From an uncultured bacterium (GTDB lineage: Bacteria; Patescibacteriota; Minisyncoccia; CAIUEV01): DNA of 8,144 nucleotides. Each line of letters begins with the position of its first letter. Position 1 is the stretch's first letter. Under the pieces are notes generated by a model that was not told the DNA's origin, ran no database searches, and saw only the letters and a program-made list of their open reading frames with translations. A program made the translations under genes and the position numbers. This document shows, in pieces, positions 6,511 through 8,144 of this stretch. Where the stretch lies: assembly GCA_903898335.1 (NCBI GenBank), contig CAIUEV010000112.1, positions 1 through 8,144 on the forward strand, written 5' to 3'.

Positions 6511-7977
6511 ATGTCTACAAAAATAATAGAAAAAAAGATATGGTTAACGATTTTTTGCGGAGTCGCTCTCGGTTTTTTTCTGTTTGCTTGCTCCAAGGAT
6601 ATTCATGCTTGGATTGAGCCGTCAACTTTACCGCCGGCAACTGACTTAACCGCGCCGATAAACTCTTCCGCAATCGGCCAATCAAAAATCGGCGGACTGA
6701 TTTTGAATTTGGGTGGAGCGACTCACGGCTTAATTGTTAAATACGGACTGGTTGGGATCGGTACGAATAATCCTCAATCGGCTTTAGATGTTGTCGGTAC
6801 CATAATCGGTACGGGCTTGGAAATCAATTCCGAAACGGAGGGAGCTTTGATTTCCCGAATGACGACTGATCAGAGAAATGCCATTTCCGGAGCGGAGGAA
6901 GGCATGTTGGTTTACAACACAACCGAGAGGCGATTCAATTATCACACTGCCGGTTCGTGGAAAGTCTTGGGTGACTCCGGCTCTTCTTCAATTTTTAGAA
7001 TCACAACCGAATACGCGGTCGGTGATGGTCGGACCGGTGACTATTACTGCAAAAAGAAAAATATTACCGACGGGAACCAACAGGAAGATTGGATAAATAT
7101 TAATGATGGTAAAATTTGCGGTGCGGGTGAAAAAATTTGCGGTGCCGGAGAATGCAAAGACTTGTCTTGCGGAATCGATTTGTACAAAATCGCGCTCACC
7201 TGTTCCGCCGTCGGTACAGGCTACTACTCCCCCGCTGCCGACAACAATCGCTACGCTTGCACCAACAAATCAACCAATTCAAGCTACACCGGTTCGGGCG
7301 GTGGGACAAACAATTGTCCGTGGAGCTGTGACGGAGGGTACGTAAAAAGCGGAGAAAGCTGCATTCCCAGTTTTACTTGCGGAACTTCTCAAGTTACCGA
7401 TTCGGGCGGAAATGTTTATGATACTGTTCAAATTGGCAGCCAATGCTGGATGAAACAAAATATGCGAGTGGGCAACAAATTAGCCTCGGGGGCTACCATG
7501 CCGACAAACAACGGAGTGGTTGAAAAGTGGTGCTACGCTAACAACGATGTAAATTGTACCACTTACGGTGGTCTGTATCAATGGGATGAAGCGATGCAAT
7601 ATTCAACGATTGCAGGGGCTCAGGGGATTTGTCCTACCGGATGGCATATACCGACCGATGGTGAGCAATTCACTTTAGAAAATTATTTGAAAGATGCAGG
7701 CCAGACTTGTGTTGTGACGAGTACTCTCTGGCAATGTTCTCCGGCTGGGACAAAACTTCAAATTGGGGGATCTTCCGGGTTCAACGCGCCAATAGGAGGA
7801 TTTCGTGATCTAACGACAGGATCTTTCTATTTGCTGGGAGCTATAACTGAGATTTGGTCTTCAACTCAGGATGGAACGGGGGCTTGGAGTCGAATGATGA
7901 ATTCAGGATATGCTTTGATAAATCGAGGAATTACTCAGAAAAATTACGGCTATTCCGTTCGCTGTCTAAAGAATTGA
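6511..7977 (+). CDS. Secreted surface protein with C-terminal Fib_succ_major domain
   Basis: A 488-residue exported protein, paralog of the gene 33 bases upstream and probably in the same operon. The signal peptide (1-33) ends IHA|W. The mature chain repeats the upstream protein's modules: WIEP/APINSS/GQSKIGGLILNLG/GIGTNNPQSALDV (34-98), GALISRMT..EGMLVYNT..W (111-150), and a Cys-rich region (167-284 with C180, C203, C210, C215, C220, C231, C250, C269, C273, C284) uninterrupted by any glycine-rich insert. From about residue 288 it carries a Fibrobacter succinogenes major paralogous domain (Fib_succ_major): VTDSGGNVYDTVQIGSQCWM, YGGLYQWDEAM, GICPTGWHIPTDGEQ, AGTKLQ, IWSSTQDG and a closing YGYSVRCLK. 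The domain is complete and ends at the C-terminus. Its molecular function is not known; it is found in surface proteins of several phyla. Its eight cysteines, with ten in the Cys-rich region, suggest disulfide stabilisation. The N-terminus has a weak LFAC lipobox-like stretch, but the conserved A|W site favours signal peptidase I. Confidence 0.93.
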   Translation: MSTKIIEKKIWLTIFCGVALGFFLFACSKDIHAWIEPSTLPPATDLTAPINSSAIGQSKIGGLILNLGGATHGLIVKYGLVGIGTNNPQSALDVVGTIIGTGLEINSETEGALISRMTTDQRNAISGAEEGMLVYNTTERRFNYHTAGSWKVLGDSGSSSIFRITTEYAVGDGRTGDYYCKKKNITDGNQQEDWININDGKICGAGEKICGAGECKDLSCGIDLYKIALTCSAVGTGYYSPAADNNRYACTNKSTNSSYTGSGGGTNNCPWSCDGGYVKSGESCIPSFTCGTSQVTDSGGNVYDTVQIGSQCWMKQNMRVGNKLASGATMPTNNGVVEKWCYANNDVNCTTYGGLYQWDEAMQYSTIAGAQGICPTGWHIPTDGEQFTLENYLKDAGQTCVVTSTLWQCSPAGTKLQIGGSSGFNAPIGGFRDLTTGSFYLLGAITEIWSSTQDGTGAWSRMMNSGYALINRGITQKNYGYSVRCLKN

Positions 7978-7996
7978 TTCATAATATTTTTTCAAT

Positions 7997-8144
7997 ATGA
8001 ATAAAATTATTGTTTTTCTAGCTATTTTTGTCGGGGTTTTCTGCTTTAACTATTTTGCAAAAAATAGTGGAGTTGTTAACGCTTGGCTGGAAAGCGGTTT
8101 AGTCTCCGAGGGCTCCAACATTTTCGCTCCACTTAATTCTTCCG
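7997..8144 (+). CDS. Third paralogous secreted surface protein (N-terminus only)
   Basis: Only the first 49 codons are in the window. They encode a hydrophobic signal peptide (1-29, ending VNA|W) and the beginning of the shared module: AWLES, then NIFAPLNSS at 41-49, matching NVFAPINSS and APINSS of the two upstream proteins at the same distance from the tryptophan. It begins 19 bases after the preceding stop, so it is likely co-transcribed. The ATG at 7997 is chosen because it gives a full signal peptide; no Shine-Dalgarno sequence is present. The C-terminal tip, which differs between the other two paralogs, lies outside the window. Confidence 0.88.
   Translation, partial: MNKIIVFLAIFVGVFCFNYFAKNSGVVNAWLESGLVSEGSNIFAPLNSS

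Noticed and set aside
6574..6594. Lipoprotein signal (LFAC) in the second surface protein
   Set aside because: Phe at the -2 position is atypical, and the A-W junction six residues on is shared by all three paralogs, favouring signal peptidase I.
7103..7345. Additional plus-strand frames of 64 to 80 codons in the Cys-rich region of the second surface protein
   Set aside because: They overlap the conserved coding frame entirely and show no domain or start signal.

Overview
The window most probably comes from a member of the Candidate Phyla Radiation (Patescibacteria, Parcubacteria-like). Three things point there: tandem secreted proteins that begin the mature chain with W-[IL]-E-[PS] followed by AP-[IL]-NSS and G-Q-S-K-x-G-G-L motifs; a stand-alone RRM protein; and a histidine kinase with an AHQLRTPLSAIKW phosphorylation box. 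The DNA is moderately AT-rich, TGA is used only as a stop, and none of the seven gene starts has a good Shine-Dalgarno sequence. The assignment is an inference from motifs, not from a search. Bacteroidota or Fibrobacterota share some of these domains and remain the alternative.

Left part (1-1190, minus strand): a secreted calcineurin-like metallophosphoesterase that runs off the left edge, preceded by a single-RRM RNA-binding protein. A clear intrinsic terminator lies between the two. The RRM gene has a sigma70-like promoter in the intergenic region it shares with the divergent kinase gene.

Middle (1367-4623, plus strand): a two-gene unit of a membrane histidine kinase (extracytoplasmic dCACHE-like sensor, PAS, HisKA, HATPase) and, 14 bases downstream, an ABC-type substrate-binding protein of the ABC_sub_bind (COG2984/TrpX-like) family. 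No permease, ATPase or response regulator is visible. The binding protein may therefore feed the kinase sensor rather than a transporter, but genes outside the window could change that.

A 171-base intergenic stretch (4624-4794) holds seven tandem copies of a 9-base unit. It precedes the right part (4795-8144, plus strand): three tandem paralogous secreted proteins, the last cut by the window edge. They share a signal peptide ending in A|W and a conserved N-terminal module. The two complete ones also share a GIGTxNPQ module and a Cys-rich region, then differ. The first carries a glycine-rich domain of about 290 residues inserted inside the Cys-rich region. The second carries a Fib_succ_major domain appended after it. 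The arrangement looks like a cassette of modular cell-surface proteins with a constant base and a variable tip, and is the most interesting part of the window.
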